Position numbers and translations under genes: made by a program
Source of the DNA: CAYNEI01 sp964396185
GTDB taxonomy: Archaea; Thermoplasmatota; SW-10-69-26
NCBI GenBank assembly: GCA_964396185.1
Contig: CAYNEI010000003.1
Span: forward strand, 43,365-107,364
Direction of reading: 5' to 3'
Length of the DNA stretch: 64,000 nucleotides
Part shown: positions 50,963 to 58,470 of the stretch, in pieces
Numbering within the stretch: position 1 is the stretch's first letter
How the letters are laid out: every line of letters begins with the position of its first letter
Notes under the pieces: generated by a model
What the model saw: the letters and a program-made list of their open reading frames with translations, nothing else
Told to the model about the DNA's origin: nothing
The model's database searches: none

Positions 50963-51430
50963 GTGGCCCTCCTCGTACCGGCCAGGGATGCCGGAGAGAT
51001 CCAAGCTTGGCTGCTCGCAGCCGTGGTGCTGGCCTTCGCCGGCGGCATCGCGGTGGGCTTGATCGCGCCATGGGACCAGGCATCCGACGGCTCGACCTCC
51101 GGCTGCGCCGACGGCATGAGCCTGCATCCCCAGCAGGGCTGTGTGGCCGATGCGCGGGCGTGCCACGCTTGGCTGGATGGCGCTTCAGACGACCAGGTCG
51201 CCTGCCAAGCCATCTCCGAGCAGGGGGAGGGTCTCGTAGAGATCAACTTGGAAGGCAACGGCAGCGTCCAGATCCGCGTGTTCGATGGGAACGGGGAGAC
51301 GGTCACGGACGCCAGGAGCGCGTTGCCGTGGCAGGACACGATCGAGGTCACAGGCGCGCCCGGGGACTGGACGCTTGGCGTGAGCTTCAGCCAGGCTGTG
51401 GGTCACGGGACCGTCGTGCTCTGGGGCTGA
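50963..51430 (+). CDS. Membrane-anchored small protein
   Basis: 155 residues, GTG start; GTTAACTTG (about 50927-50935) is at promoter distance. Residues 14-35 (QAWLLAAVVLAFAGGIAVGL) form one membrane helix; the remainder is acidic with five Cys and a beta-rich end (GSVQIRVFDGNGETVTDAR, WTLGVSFSQAVGHGTVVLWG), probably outside. No family recognised. Its end overlaps the convergent VanZ-like gene by 28 bases. Confidence 0.6.
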   Translation: MALLVPARDAGEIQAWLLAAVVLAFAGGIAVGLIAPWDQASDGSTSGCADGMSLHPQQGCVADARACHAWLDGASDDQVACQAISEQGEGLVEINLEGNGSVQIRVFDGNGETVTDARSALPWQDTIEVTGAPGDWTLGVSFSQAVGHGTVVLWG

Positions 51431-51885
51431 GCCCCACCAGCCTCACTAGCCTCGCCAGCCTCCCCACGGTCGAGCCACTCCCGGGCCTGGTAGACCAGGG
51501 AGACGACGACCAGCGCGCCGACCAGGAAAGCCATGGCATCGGCGGTGCTGGGCGTCCGGCCGGGCACAAGACCTTGAAGCGCCTCGACGAGCACGCCCAT
51601 CCCTGCGGCCAGGGCCATGGTGCCCTCGGCCCACCGGGGCGCGTTCTCGCGCGTGCTCAGCCACGCCACGGCGATGGCGGCGAAGAGCAGGCCCGCGCCG
51701 AGATGGAGGAGCTTGTCGTGGCCGGAGAACCCCTCTTGGATCGGGTTCCAGCGGACCTCAGCCAAGGATGTGAGCTCCCAGCCGGTGGCTGAACCGGCAG
51801 GCGTGGCCGCCTCGCGTAGGAGCACGAGACTGGCCAGGGCCAAGGTCGCGCCAGCGCCGCGGTGGAGGGCGCGTGCGAGCTCCAT
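51403..51885 (-). CDS. VanZ-like membrane protein
   Basis: 160 residues from the ATG at 51885; CCTTATCC (about 51910-51917) is about 28 bases upstream. GHDKLLHLGAGLLFAAIAVA and EALQGLVPGRTPSTADAMAF are the two signature parts of VanZ-like proteins (DKxxHxxxF and E-x-x-Q-x-x-x-P-x-R-x-x-x-x-D). Four membrane segments. Role of the family outside VanZ is unknown. Confidence 0.82.
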   Translation of the reverse strand: MELARALHRGAGATLALASLVLLREAATPAGSATGWELTSLAEVRWNPIQEGFSGHDKLLHLGAGLLFAAIAVAWLSTRENAPRWAEGTMALAAGMGVLVEALQGLVPGRTPSTADAMAFLVGALVVVSLVYQAREWLDRGEAGEASEAGGAQPQSTTVP

Positions 51886-51970
51886 GGGAGCCCCTCGCCA
51901 GCTCCCACGGATAAGGCTGAGCCCAGGCCGCAGGCCAAGGGTTAAGGCCGAGAGCCTTGAGGCCGGCTTA

Positions 51971-52142
51971 CAGCTTGTTCCATGGCCATACTGCGTCGTT
52001 CGTCGGCTGGAAGCAGGCGTGTACGGCCGAAGGCCGTGCGAATCCTGCTTCCAACTCATCGTATGGCCATAGCGGAGCGTACCACGGTTGGAAGCAGGAG
52101 TGTGCGCGCGCGAAGCGAGTGCGTGCGAATCCTGCTTGCAAG
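51971..52142. repeat. Structured hairpin repeats, copies 1 and 2
   Basis: Two tandem copies of a unit of about 85-95 bp. Each has a first hairpin whose loop contains ATGGCCATA, then a second with GCAGG...CCTGC arms and a conserved GTGCGAATCCTGCTT end. Copy 2 first stem is CTTCCAAC (52048-52055) with GTTGGAAG (about 52087-52094). Copy 1 stem is short (CAGC with GCTG). Copy 3, at 52914-53010, has different first-stem bases that still pair. The repeats stand on both sides of the RelE/wHTH pair. Confidence 0.7.
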
Positions 52143-52170
52143 GCTGAGGATGGCCATGCCCAGGGCCTGG

Positions 52171-52509
52171 TCAGCCGTAGCCAAGCAACCTGTCGTAGTC
52201 CGTGTGGCTCACGATCTCGATGACTAGAACGACCCTGTGTGGGCCATCTGAGCCGACGGTGTAGAGCGCCCGCCAGGCGTCCGGCAGGTCAACCTTCCAT
52301 AGGTTCTCGACCGAGCCAACCCGTCGCTCCCACCGCTTGAGCGTCTTCTTGGGAACGTGCGAGAGGGAGATGTAGGTGCCCGCCTGCGGGTCCTCGGACA
52401 AGCGTCCAGCCCGCTCGCGGAGGATGTTCTGGACCTCCTCGGGGGCCTTCTCGAACTGCTTTGCTGCATGCGGCACTTGGACCCGCACGTCGGCTTGGCG
52501 GTCTGCCAT
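52171..52509 (-). CDS. RelE/ParE-type toxin
   Basis: 112 residues. MADRQADVRVQVPHAAKQFE, then KAPEEVQNILRERAGRLSED, SVENLWKVDLPDAWRALYTV and VVLVIEIVSHTDYDRLLGYG: the helical start, the K-x-x-L-P-x-x-W-R-x-x-Y strand and the C-terminal HxxYDRxLGY are those of archaeal RelE-like toxins (plasmid stabilisation family). It would cut mRNA or block gyrase if active. Unlike the RelE frame at 1122 it is intact. It starts nine bases after the wHTH gene. Confidence 0.8.
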   Translation of the reverse strand: MADRQADVRVQVPHAAKQFEKAPEEVQNILRERAGRLSEDPQAGTYISLSHVPKKTLKRWERRVGSVENLWKVDLPDAWRALYTVGSDGPHRVVLVIEIVSHTDYDRLLGYG

Positions 52510-52518
52510 GCGGAGGCC

Positions 52519-52815
52519 TCAGGCTTCACCAAGCAGCGAGTGGCCCTCGCGGGCTGCCTCCCAGAACCGCTCGTCCCGGTTGAGCGTCCACTGGACGCCC
52601 TTGCTCCCGATGGTGACGAAGCCCAGGCGCTCGAGGAAGTCGACGCTTGCCCGGATGGTCGCATGGCGGGTTCGCTTGGCGGCCATGCGGCGCTCGATCT
52701 CGGCCAAGCTGAGTGGTGGCTCACCGCGGGCGTTCTCGAGGATCTGGCCGATCTCGACGAGCGTGGCCATCGTGGGACCCTGGCCTTCGACGGAGCTAGG
52801 GAGCTCGATTAGCAC
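52519..52815 (-). CDS. Winged-helix protein, probable antitoxin
   Basis: 98 residues from the GTG at 52815, chosen because CATATACG (about 52836-52843) is 25 bases upstream; an ATG at 52770 is possible. MATLVEIGQILENARGEPPL and SLAEIERRMAAKRTRHATIR are the first helices of a winged-helix fold and ASVDFLERLGFVTIGSKGVQ the recognition helix and wing. Position just before a RelE-type toxin makes it the likely antitoxin and repressor of the pair. Confidence 0.68.
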   Translation of the reverse strand: MLIELPSSVEGQGPTMATLVEIGQILENARGEPPLSLAEIERRMAAKRTRHATIRASVDFLERLGFVTIGSKGVQWTLNRDERFWEAAREGHSLLGEA

Positions 52816-52913
52816 ACCACTTACTCGTCATACTACGTATATGTGGGTTTCGGTGGGGTGGGTGAAGGTTCCCCGCGCCCGTAGGTCGGCCAGCGGCCGA
52901 GCGCGATACAGCC

Positions 52914-53010
52914 CTGCATCGAACTTGTATCATGGCCATACCGGGGAGTTCATCGGTTCGATGCAGGAGTGTACGCGCGAGCGAAGCGAGTGCGTGCGAA
53001 TCCTGCTTAG
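52914..53010. repeat. Structured hairpin repeat, copy 3
   Basis: GCATCGAAC (about 52915-52923) pairs with GTTCGATGC (about 52956-52964) around a loop containing CATGGCCATACCGG; the second hairpin is AGGA...TCCT with the conserved GTGCGAATCCTGCTT end. Its last bases form the stop codon of the methionine synthase gene (53007), so the element inserted at, or serves as, the gene end. Confidence 0.68.
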
Positions 53011-54221
53011 AACTCCAGCTCCTGGCGAACCGGTTGTGTCCCCTGGGCCAAGGCCTGGAACTTGTCGTAGCTGACCTCCCAGCTCCGGGTTCGCAGCCCG
53101 CAGTCCGTGCACGGCCAGACCCGCGTCGCATCGCCGTCGAAGACGTCGAGCGCGTAGCGGATGCGATCGGCGACCACGTCGGTGGGCTCCAGCTCGTCGG
53201 TGTGGATGTCCACGACGCCTAAGCCGATGGCACCAGGCGCGTCGTGGTCTGCGAAGTGGTCCAGGATGCGGTAGCCCGGCCGATCCTCGGCGTTCGTGCC
53301 TGGCGTGTTGGGATCCCGGTTGGAGAGCTCCAGCGAGTAGGCCGCACAGTGGTCGAGCTCCAGGATGTCCGGGAACAGGCGTGTGTAGTCGCTGAAACAG
53401 ATGTGGGTGGAGAAGCGCGCCTGGTCGGTGAGCCCCTGGACGCTCTCGTTGAAGGACTCCACGAAGAGCGCGAGCTCTTCCGGGTGGGTGGCCACAGCCG
53501 GCTCGTCGATCTGGATCCACTTGGCGCCTGCCTGGATGAGCGCCTCGATGTTGGGGCGCACGATGTGGCGGGCGACGTCCACCACGAACTCTTGGCGAGC
53601 AGCAGCCCGAGCCTCGCGGCTCTCGGGGCTGCCTAGCTCGATGCCGGCGTCGTGGATGTGCTTGTTGAGGTAGTGCTCGTCGAAGCTCCAGTCGATGAGC
53701 GTGTAGGCGCCGGTGATGGGCACCTTGACCGGTGCCTCGGCCAGCTGCGAGATGGTCTCGAACTCGTCCACGTGGAACGGCTCGTTGACGCTGGGCTGGT
53801 CCACCACGGCGGCCTTGTTCCAGTACTTGTTGTCGAAGCTGCGGCAGTGGCCGCGGAACTCGAAGCCCTCGCTGTGGGTGACCGGGTAGTGGTACATCTC
53901 GCTGCGGTGTTGCTCGCCGTCGTAGACCCAGGCCAGCCCGGCGTGCTCTTGGAGCCGGATGGCGAACCGGCTGGCTTGCTCGATGATGAGCTCCTTCTCC
54001 GGGTCGGTGAACCCATCGCGCTTGGTGGCGATAAGCGAGAGCAGGGGCTTGGCCTCGTCCTGGATCTCGAGCTTGGTGGCCCAGTCCTGGGCGGCTTGGA
54101 CGTCGGCATCCGTGAGCGCCAGGTCCTTGAAGGGCTTGACGCGCCAGGAGGGCTTGGCCAGCGAGCCGATCTCGTGGACGAGCAGGGGGGCATGGCCCAG
54201 GGGGTCGTTGGTGCGTGTCAT
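53007..54221 (-). CDS. Cobalamin-independent methionine synthase, catalytic part (MetE-like)
   Basis: 404 residues. LVHEIGSLAKP at the start, THICFSDY with the zinc-ligand His, a Glu region, and VWPCTDCGLRTR with the Cys ligand are MetE C-domain motifs. It would move a methyl group to homocysteine; archaeal enzymes of this short type may take it from methyl-cobamide or folate carriers. The next gene upstream (54218-55201) resembles the other half, and the start overlaps its stop (ATGA), so together they look like a split MetE. Its stop codon lies in a structured repeat. Confidence 0.88.
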   Translation of the reverse strand: MTRTNDPLGHAPLLVHEIGSLAKPSWRVKPFKDLALTDADVQAAQDWATKLEIQDEAKPLLSLIATKRDGFTDPEKELIIEQASRFAIRLQEHAGLAWVYDGEQHRSEMYHYPVTHSEGFEFRGHCRSFDNKYWNKAAVVDQPSVNEPFHVDEFETISQLAEAPVKVPITGAYTLIDWSFDEHYLNKHIHDAGIELGSPESREARAAARQEFVVDVARHIVRPNIEALIQAGAKWIQIDEPAVATHPEELALFVESFNESVQGLTDQARFSTHICFSDYTRLFPDILELDHCAAYSLELSNRDPNTPGTNAEDRPGYRILDHFADHDAPGAIGLGVVDIHTDELEPTDVVADRIRYALDVFDGDATRVWPCTDCGLRTRSWEVSYDKFQALAQGTQPVRQELEF

Positions 54222-55201
54222 CGGGGATCGCCTCCGAGCTTGGCTCGGGTGATGTCTGTGGCCTCGCCCAGGGCTCTGAGCTTGGCGCGTTGGATCTTGG
54301 CTGGGACGTGCTGGAGATCGCCCGTGGGAGCCAGGTAGAGCGCTGAGGGGTCCAGCTCCTGGGCGATGGTGGTGGCGGTGGCTGCGATAAGATCCGGTCG
54401 CTCGACCAGGCTCGTTCGCACGTCCACGAGCCCGATGCCGAGCGCGCCTGTCTCGGCCAAGGGGGCGAGAGCGTCCCGGTCGGTGAGCGTGAGGTCCACG
54501 ATGACGCCGTCAGCGCCGAGCTCGGCCAGGGGAGCCGTGATGGGGGCGGCGTTCTGGAACGGGAGCCAAGTGAGCAGCGTGAGCTCGGCGGGTGCGGCCT
54601 GGATGAGCTCGCCGGTGGCCTTGAGCAGCGTGGCGGGGTCGGGGTGGTGGGTCAGCCAGGGGTCGGTGAGCACGGCGGTGGTGTAGCCGCGCGCTGGCAG
54701 GCCCTCGAGGATGGGGGCGAGCACGTTGGTGGCGAACGTGGTGGCCAGCTCGGGGTCGGGGTAGCGCGCTTCCTCGTCGCTGGCACCGGTGACCACCGTG
54801 GTGGGGGCTGGAAGGGTGGCCAGGCCCGGCAGGGTCCCCGTGCGGGGGAGATGGGTGTCCAGGGCGGGGGTGAGCTGGGTGGTGTCCAGGGTCGGTGTGC
54901 CGTCCAGCTCGGGTCGCCGGTAGAAGGTGTTCGTGTCCAAGAAGCGCGTGAGGGGCCCGGGGGAGAGCTGGGGCACGATCTCGGTGAAGGGGCGAAGGTG
55001 GTCCTGCCAGGTCACCAGCCCGGGGGTGGCGGGTGTGATGCCATGAGCGGCTTGGATGCCGAGCAGGTCCTCGGTGTCCGAGCGCTGGGCTTCGCGCAGC
55101 TCGTCGTCGGTGGCTCTCTCTCGGTCGTGGTCCCGGGTGGTCTGCACGAGGCTCTCGCTTCGTGCCAGGATGCCGGGAGCGATGGCGTGGATGGTGGTCA
55201 T
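54218..55201 (-). CDS. MetE N-domain-like protein
   Basis: 327 residues. RFLDTNTFYRRPELDGTPT and LPAPTTVVTGASDEEARYPD match the folate-side half of MetE/UROD-like barrels (D-T-N-x-x-Y-R-x-P). FTEIVPQLSPGPLTRFLDTN lies just before. Probably the partner of the catalytic protein, encoded with a four-base overlap, as in archaea that carry the two MetE halves as separate genes. It is about 20 bases downstream of metF. Confidence 0.78.
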   Translation of the reverse strand: MTTIHAIAPGILARSESLVQTTRDHDRERATDDELREAQRSDTEDLLGIQAAHGITPATPGLVTWQDHLRPFTEIVPQLSPGPLTRFLDTNTFYRRPELDGTPTLDTTQLTPALDTHLPRTGTLPGLATLPAPTTVVTGASDEEARYPDPELATTFATNVLAPILEGLPARGYTTAVLTDPWLTHHPDPATLLKATGELIQAAPAELTLLTWLPFQNAAPITAPLAELGADGVIVDLTLTDRDALAPLAETGALGIGLVDVRTSLVERPDLIAATATTIAQELDPSALYLAPTGDLQHVPAKIQRAKLRALGEATDITRAKLGGDPR

Positions 55202-55220
55202 GGGGGTCAGCCTCCGGTGG

Positions 55221-56189
55221 TTAAGCGTGGGATCGTCGGAGTTCTTGCCAGTCGAGCAAGCTGGCCAGGCGGTCGAGCAGGACCTCGCTGGCTTCGAAGT
55301 TGTAGCGCATGACGTGCTCGACGTTGACGCCCACCGGGACGCTCAGCTCGCGGCGGTCGCAGTAGTCGAGCACATCGCGGAGCACGTGCTCGGCGACACG
55401 CACCGAGCGATCCAGCGCGTTGGCATGAGCGGAGAGCACCCACTCGCGCACGTGGTCCGGGATCTGGACGCCGAGCCACTCGAGGAACTGGGCGTCCTTG
55501 CGGCCTGTGATGGGCGCGAACGAGAGGAAGATGGGCACGGGATCGACGTTGGCGTTCTTGCACGCGGCGTCGTAGTCCCTGAGCAGCGCACGGGAAGCGT
55601 CGGGTTCGTAGATCACCTGGCTGGTGAAGAACGAGACGCCGTTGGCCTGCTTGGCCAGCATGCGCTCGGGCTCGTCGAAGCGCTCCCGGCGGCGCGCTGG
55701 GATCGTGATCGCGCCAAGCGAGACGTCGCGGTTCGAGCGCTGGGCGACGCTTCGAGCCAGCTGCGTGGCCTCGCTGACCGAGGGCCCGGGGTAATCGAGG
55801 TCGCTGGACTCGCCGCCCACGATCACCAGGTTGTCGATCTCGAATTTGTTGAACGTGAGCTCGAACCAGTTCTCTTGGTCCGCTGGGGGTTCGTAAACCA
55901 CGGGGCGGTTCACGATGACCTCCATCCCGGGTCCGAAGACGTCGCGGATGGTCATGGCGAAGTGCCGGGGATCGAGCTTCTTCATGAAGGCGGCTACCCG
56001 GTTGCCGTTGCGTCCCTCGTTGCGGATCTCCGGGATGTTGATGGCATCCACGGGGTGGTCTGCGAGGAGGTGGGCGATGAAGCTCGCGGAGTCGGCGATC
56101 TCCTCCCGGGGGGCGCTGCGGGGCGGTGGGATGACCTCGTAGAGGGTCATGGGGTGGTCCCATGCTTCCAAGCTTTCGCGGAAGCTCAC
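55221..56189 (-). CDS. metF: Methylenetetrahydrofolate reductase-like protein
   Basis: 322 residues from a GTG with GAGGGGGG seven bases upstream. TLYEVIPPPRSAPREEI is the N-terminal strand with the catalytic Glu, DAINIPEIRNEGRNGNR the next, and VIVGGESSDLDYPGPSVSEA the flavin-binding region; FFTSQVIYEPDASRALLRDY is typical of MTHFR. It would reduce methylene- to methyl-folate (or a related pterin), supplying the methyl for the methionine synthase genes that follow. Operon: metF, MetE-N-like, MetE-like. Confidence 0.85.
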   Translation of the reverse strand: MSFRESLEAWDHPMTLYEVIPPPRSAPREEIADSASFIAHLLADHPVDAINIPEIRNEGRNGNRVAAFMKKLDPRHFAMTIRDVFGPGMEVIVNRPVVYEPPADQENWFELTFNKFEIDNLVIVGGESSDLDYPGPSVSEATQLARSVAQRSNRDVSLGAITIPARRRERFDEPERMLAKQANGVSFFTSQVIYEPDASRALLRDYDAACKNANVDPVPIFLSFAPITGRKDAQFLEWLGVQIPDHVREWVLSAHANALDRSVRVAEHVLRDVLDYCDRRELSVPVGVNVEHVMRYNFEASEVLLDRLASLLDWQELRRSHA

Positions 56190-56249
56190 GATGGACCCCC
56201 CTCAGGTGTATTCATCCTATGCATGGGTACGGGCACGGCGATGATGCAT

Positions 56250-56260
56250 ACACCAGGTGT
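56250..56260. promoter_or_regulatory. Palindrome in the met operon promoter region
   Basis: ACACCAGGTGT, a perfect palindrome with a central A, about 60 bases before the metF start. The half-site AGGTGT recurs at 56204-56209. It lies between metF and the HTH-CBS gene and could be that protein's operator. Confidence 0.4.
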
Positions 56261-56313
56261 TGGTTATGAGTCTTTCGCATCCGTCGGTGGAGGTGGAGGT
56301 AAGATGGCTGCGT

Positions 56314-56871
56314 TTAGGCGACAGCCCCGATCAGGTCGCTCTTCGTCACGACGCCCACGACGTTTCCCTTCTCGACCACGAGCACGGCGGCGCGGTCCTC
56401 GAGCATCCGAAGCGCGACGTCCACGGCCTCCTCGGGGGCCAGAGCCGGGAAGGGTGGCCCCATGACCTCCTTGACGGCAGTGGATGCCAGCTCGCCTGGT
56501 TCGGCCTCGGCCAAGGCGTGCACGAGGGATTCCTCTGTGACGCTTCCCACGGCGACGCCGCCGTCGAGCACAGGCAGCTGGCTGAACCCGTGGTCTCGCA
56601 TCTTGGACACCGCGGCCTTGACCCGCTCGCCAGGGCCGATGGCGATCACAGGGCTAACCATCAGCTCGGAGAGGGCCGTCTGCTTGCCCTCCGCGGCGTT
56701 GAGCACCCCGACCACGGAGCGCAGCGTCGAGTAGCTCGGGTCGACCTCTCCGAGCTCGATGCGTGCGATCAGCGATTGGCTCACACCTGCAGCTTCCGCG
56801 ACTTGGCTCTGTGTCATGCCCAGGCGTGTACGTAGGGCTCTCAGGTCCGCTGGCGTCGGGAGGGAAAGCAT
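56314..56871 (-). CDS. HTH-XRE regulator with a CBS pair
   Basis: 185 residues. Residues 8-60 are an XRE-type helix-turn-helix (LRALRTRLGMTQSQVAEAAG, VSQSLIARIELGEVDPSYST). Residues 68-120 (LMVSPVIAIGPGERVKAAVS) and 131-185 (VMGPPFPALAPEEAVDVALR, VVEKGNVVGVVTKSDLIG) are two CBS motifs. CBS pairs bind adenosyl compounds; SAM or AMP would make sense next to methionine genes. It is directly upstream of the metF operon on the same strand with the palindrome between them. Common archaeal architecture with little experimental work. Confidence 0.85.
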   Translation of the reverse strand: MLSLPTPADLRALRTRLGMTQSQVAEAAGVSQSLIARIELGEVDPSYSTLRSVVGVLNAAEGKQTALSELMVSPVIAIGPGERVKAAVSKMRDHGFSQLPVLDGGVAVGSVTEESLVHALAEAEPGELASTAVKEVMGPPFPALAPEEAVDVALRMLEDRAAVLVVEKGNVVGVVTKSDLIGAVA

Positions 56872-57029
56872 GCCTGGCGAGGATAGCCGGTCTCTGGGTA
56901 ATGAGCTTGCCCATCAACACCTGTTCAGTGGGGCCTGGAGCCCTGAGGCGGGGACTCGAGGCCGCCTGTATGAACGACAGGGCCAAATAGGGGCAAGCGT
57001 GTGGCTGGGCTACTGGGGCTGAGTGCACC

Positions 57030-57293
57030 TTGGATGGGCAACCTGCATCGGATGTCGAACAGGGGCTACCCGTCGTTTGCCCCTCCTGCGATGGTCTTCT
57101 CAACGTGCAGCCTGACGGACAGCGCAGCCTGAAGGCCGGGGAGACCCTGCGCTGCTACTGCACCGCGTGCGCTCGCACCGTCGAGGTCATCGCTCCCCCA
57201 GGGACCCAGACCTTCGTGTCCAACGGGGTCGACGCCGTCGAACAGGCGCCGATCTCCGAGTTCCCTGAGGCCGCACCCCGGCCTCCGTCGTGA
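57030..57293 (+). CDS. Small zinc-ribbon protein
   Basis: 87 residues from a TTG. VVCPSCDGLLNVQPDG and LRCYCTACARTVEVI give two CxxC-type pairs (CPSC, CTAC) about 24 residues apart, one zinc ribbon. The tail is Pro/Ala-rich. CCAAATAGG (about 56982-56990) may be the promoter. It precedes the sugar nucleotidyltransferase gene by ten bases, so they are probably co-transcribed. Role unknown. Confidence 0.58.
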   Translation: MDGQPASDVEQGLPVVCPSCDGLLNVQPDGQRSLKAGETLRCYCTACARTVEVIAPPGTQTFVSNGVDAVEQAPISEFPEAAPRPPS

Positions 57294-57303
57294 GGGGAGA
57301 GCC

Positions 57304-58440
57304 GTGCGCGCGATCCTCCTGGCTGCCGGCGCGGGATCGCGCCTTTGGCCCTACACCACCACGCGCCCCAAGCCCATGGTCCCTGTCGCCGGCCGGCCCA
57401 TCCTTGGCTGGTTGCTTGAAGCCCTGGCAGACGGTGGCGTGCGCGACGTCCAGATCGTCGTTGGCTACAAAGGGAGCCGGATCCAGTCCACCTTCGAGGA
57501 TGGCCGCGAGCTCGGCCTGGACATCAGCTACGTGCGCCAAGAGGTCCTGCTCGGATCAGCTGCCGCCCTGGCCACCGCGCTTGCCGACGGCGGGACACCC
57601 GAGGAGGCCATCGTCATGGGCGGCGACAACATCGTGGACGCAGCCCTCGTGGACGCCTTGCTCGCCCAGGGACCCAACGCCCTGGCCCTGGCGCGCTCGA
57701 GCGAGCCGTCCAAGTACGGTGTGGTCCAGGTGGACGGGACCCGGGTGCTTTCCATCGAGGAGAAGCCTCCGATCCAAGGGGAAGCCCTGGTCTCCACGGG
57801 TGCTGCCCTGCTCTCCCGTGACGTGCTCGAGACGGTGCCGTCGCTTGTGGAATCGGGCCATCTCGGCCTGGCCACGGTGCTCGATCACGTCGCCACCGAG
57901 GGCTCCGGGCTCGACGCGGTCATCGATGCGGGTACGTGGCTGGACGCCGTGTTCCCCTGGGACTTGCTCGCGCTGACCGACGCCCTGGTCCCCCCGGGGG
58001 CCACAGCTCATGGGACCGGGGAGGGTGCCTTCCTGACCGGCCCCATCACCGTTGGTCCTGGCGCGACCATCGAGCCTGGCGCGGTGGTGCGGGGGCCCAG
58101 CTCCATCGGTGCCAACGCTCGGATCGCGGCAGGTGCCGTGGTGTCCGAGAGCGTGGTGATGGATGATGCGCTCATCGGGCCTGGCGCGCATGTGGAACGC
58201 AGCGTCGTCGGTGACGGGGCCCGGGTACGCGGGGGCGCGGTCGTGGCCCGGGGACGCGGGATCGCCGAGGCCGGCGAGCACGTCCACCGGCTCGACGACA
58301 TCGGCGCGCTCATCGGTGAAGGTTGCATCGTGGAGGGCGGGTCCATCGTGCTCCCCGCCACGCTCGTCGGCAACGACGCCCGGATCCGCTCGGGAGCCCG
58401 AGCCAGAGGCCGGGTACAAGAGGGAGGGGAGGTCTCTTGA
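57304..58440 (+). CDS. Bifunctional sugar-1-phosphate nucleotidyltransferase/acetyltransferase, GlmU-like 1
   Basis: 378 residues, GTG start. MRAILLAAGAGSRLWPYTTT with RPKPMVPVAGRPIL is the nucleotidyltransferase signature; GGDNIVD is the metal Asp region; IDAGTWLDAVFPWDLL the linker. From about 240 there are hexapeptide repeats (ITVGPGATIEPGAVVRGPSS, ARIAAGAVVSESVVMDDALI) forming a left-handed beta helix, as in archaeal GlmU-type enzymes (ST0452-like). It would make UDP- or dTDP-sugars and perhaps acetylate glucosamine-1-phosphate. First of two such genes in this cluster. Confidence 0.88.
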   Translation: MRAILLAAGAGSRLWPYTTTRPKPMVPVAGRPILGWLLEALADGGVRDVQIVVGYKGSRIQSTFEDGRELGLDISYVRQEVLLGSAAALATALADGGTPEEAIVMGGDNIVDAALVDALLAQGPNALALARSSEPSKYGVVQVDGTRVLSIEEKPPIQGEALVSTGAALLSRDVLETVPSLVESGHLGLATVLDHVATEGSGLDAVIDAGTWLDAVFPWDLLALTDALVPPGATAHGTGEGAFLTGPITVGPGATIEPGAVVRGPSSIGANARIAAGAVVSESVVMDDALIGPGAHVERSVVGDGARVRGGAVVARGRGIAEAGEHVHRLDDIGALIGEGCIVEGGSIVLPATLVGNDARIRSGARARGRVQEGGEVS

Positions 58441-58470
58441 CCACCAGCCACCCCCTGGGAGGGTCGTGAG

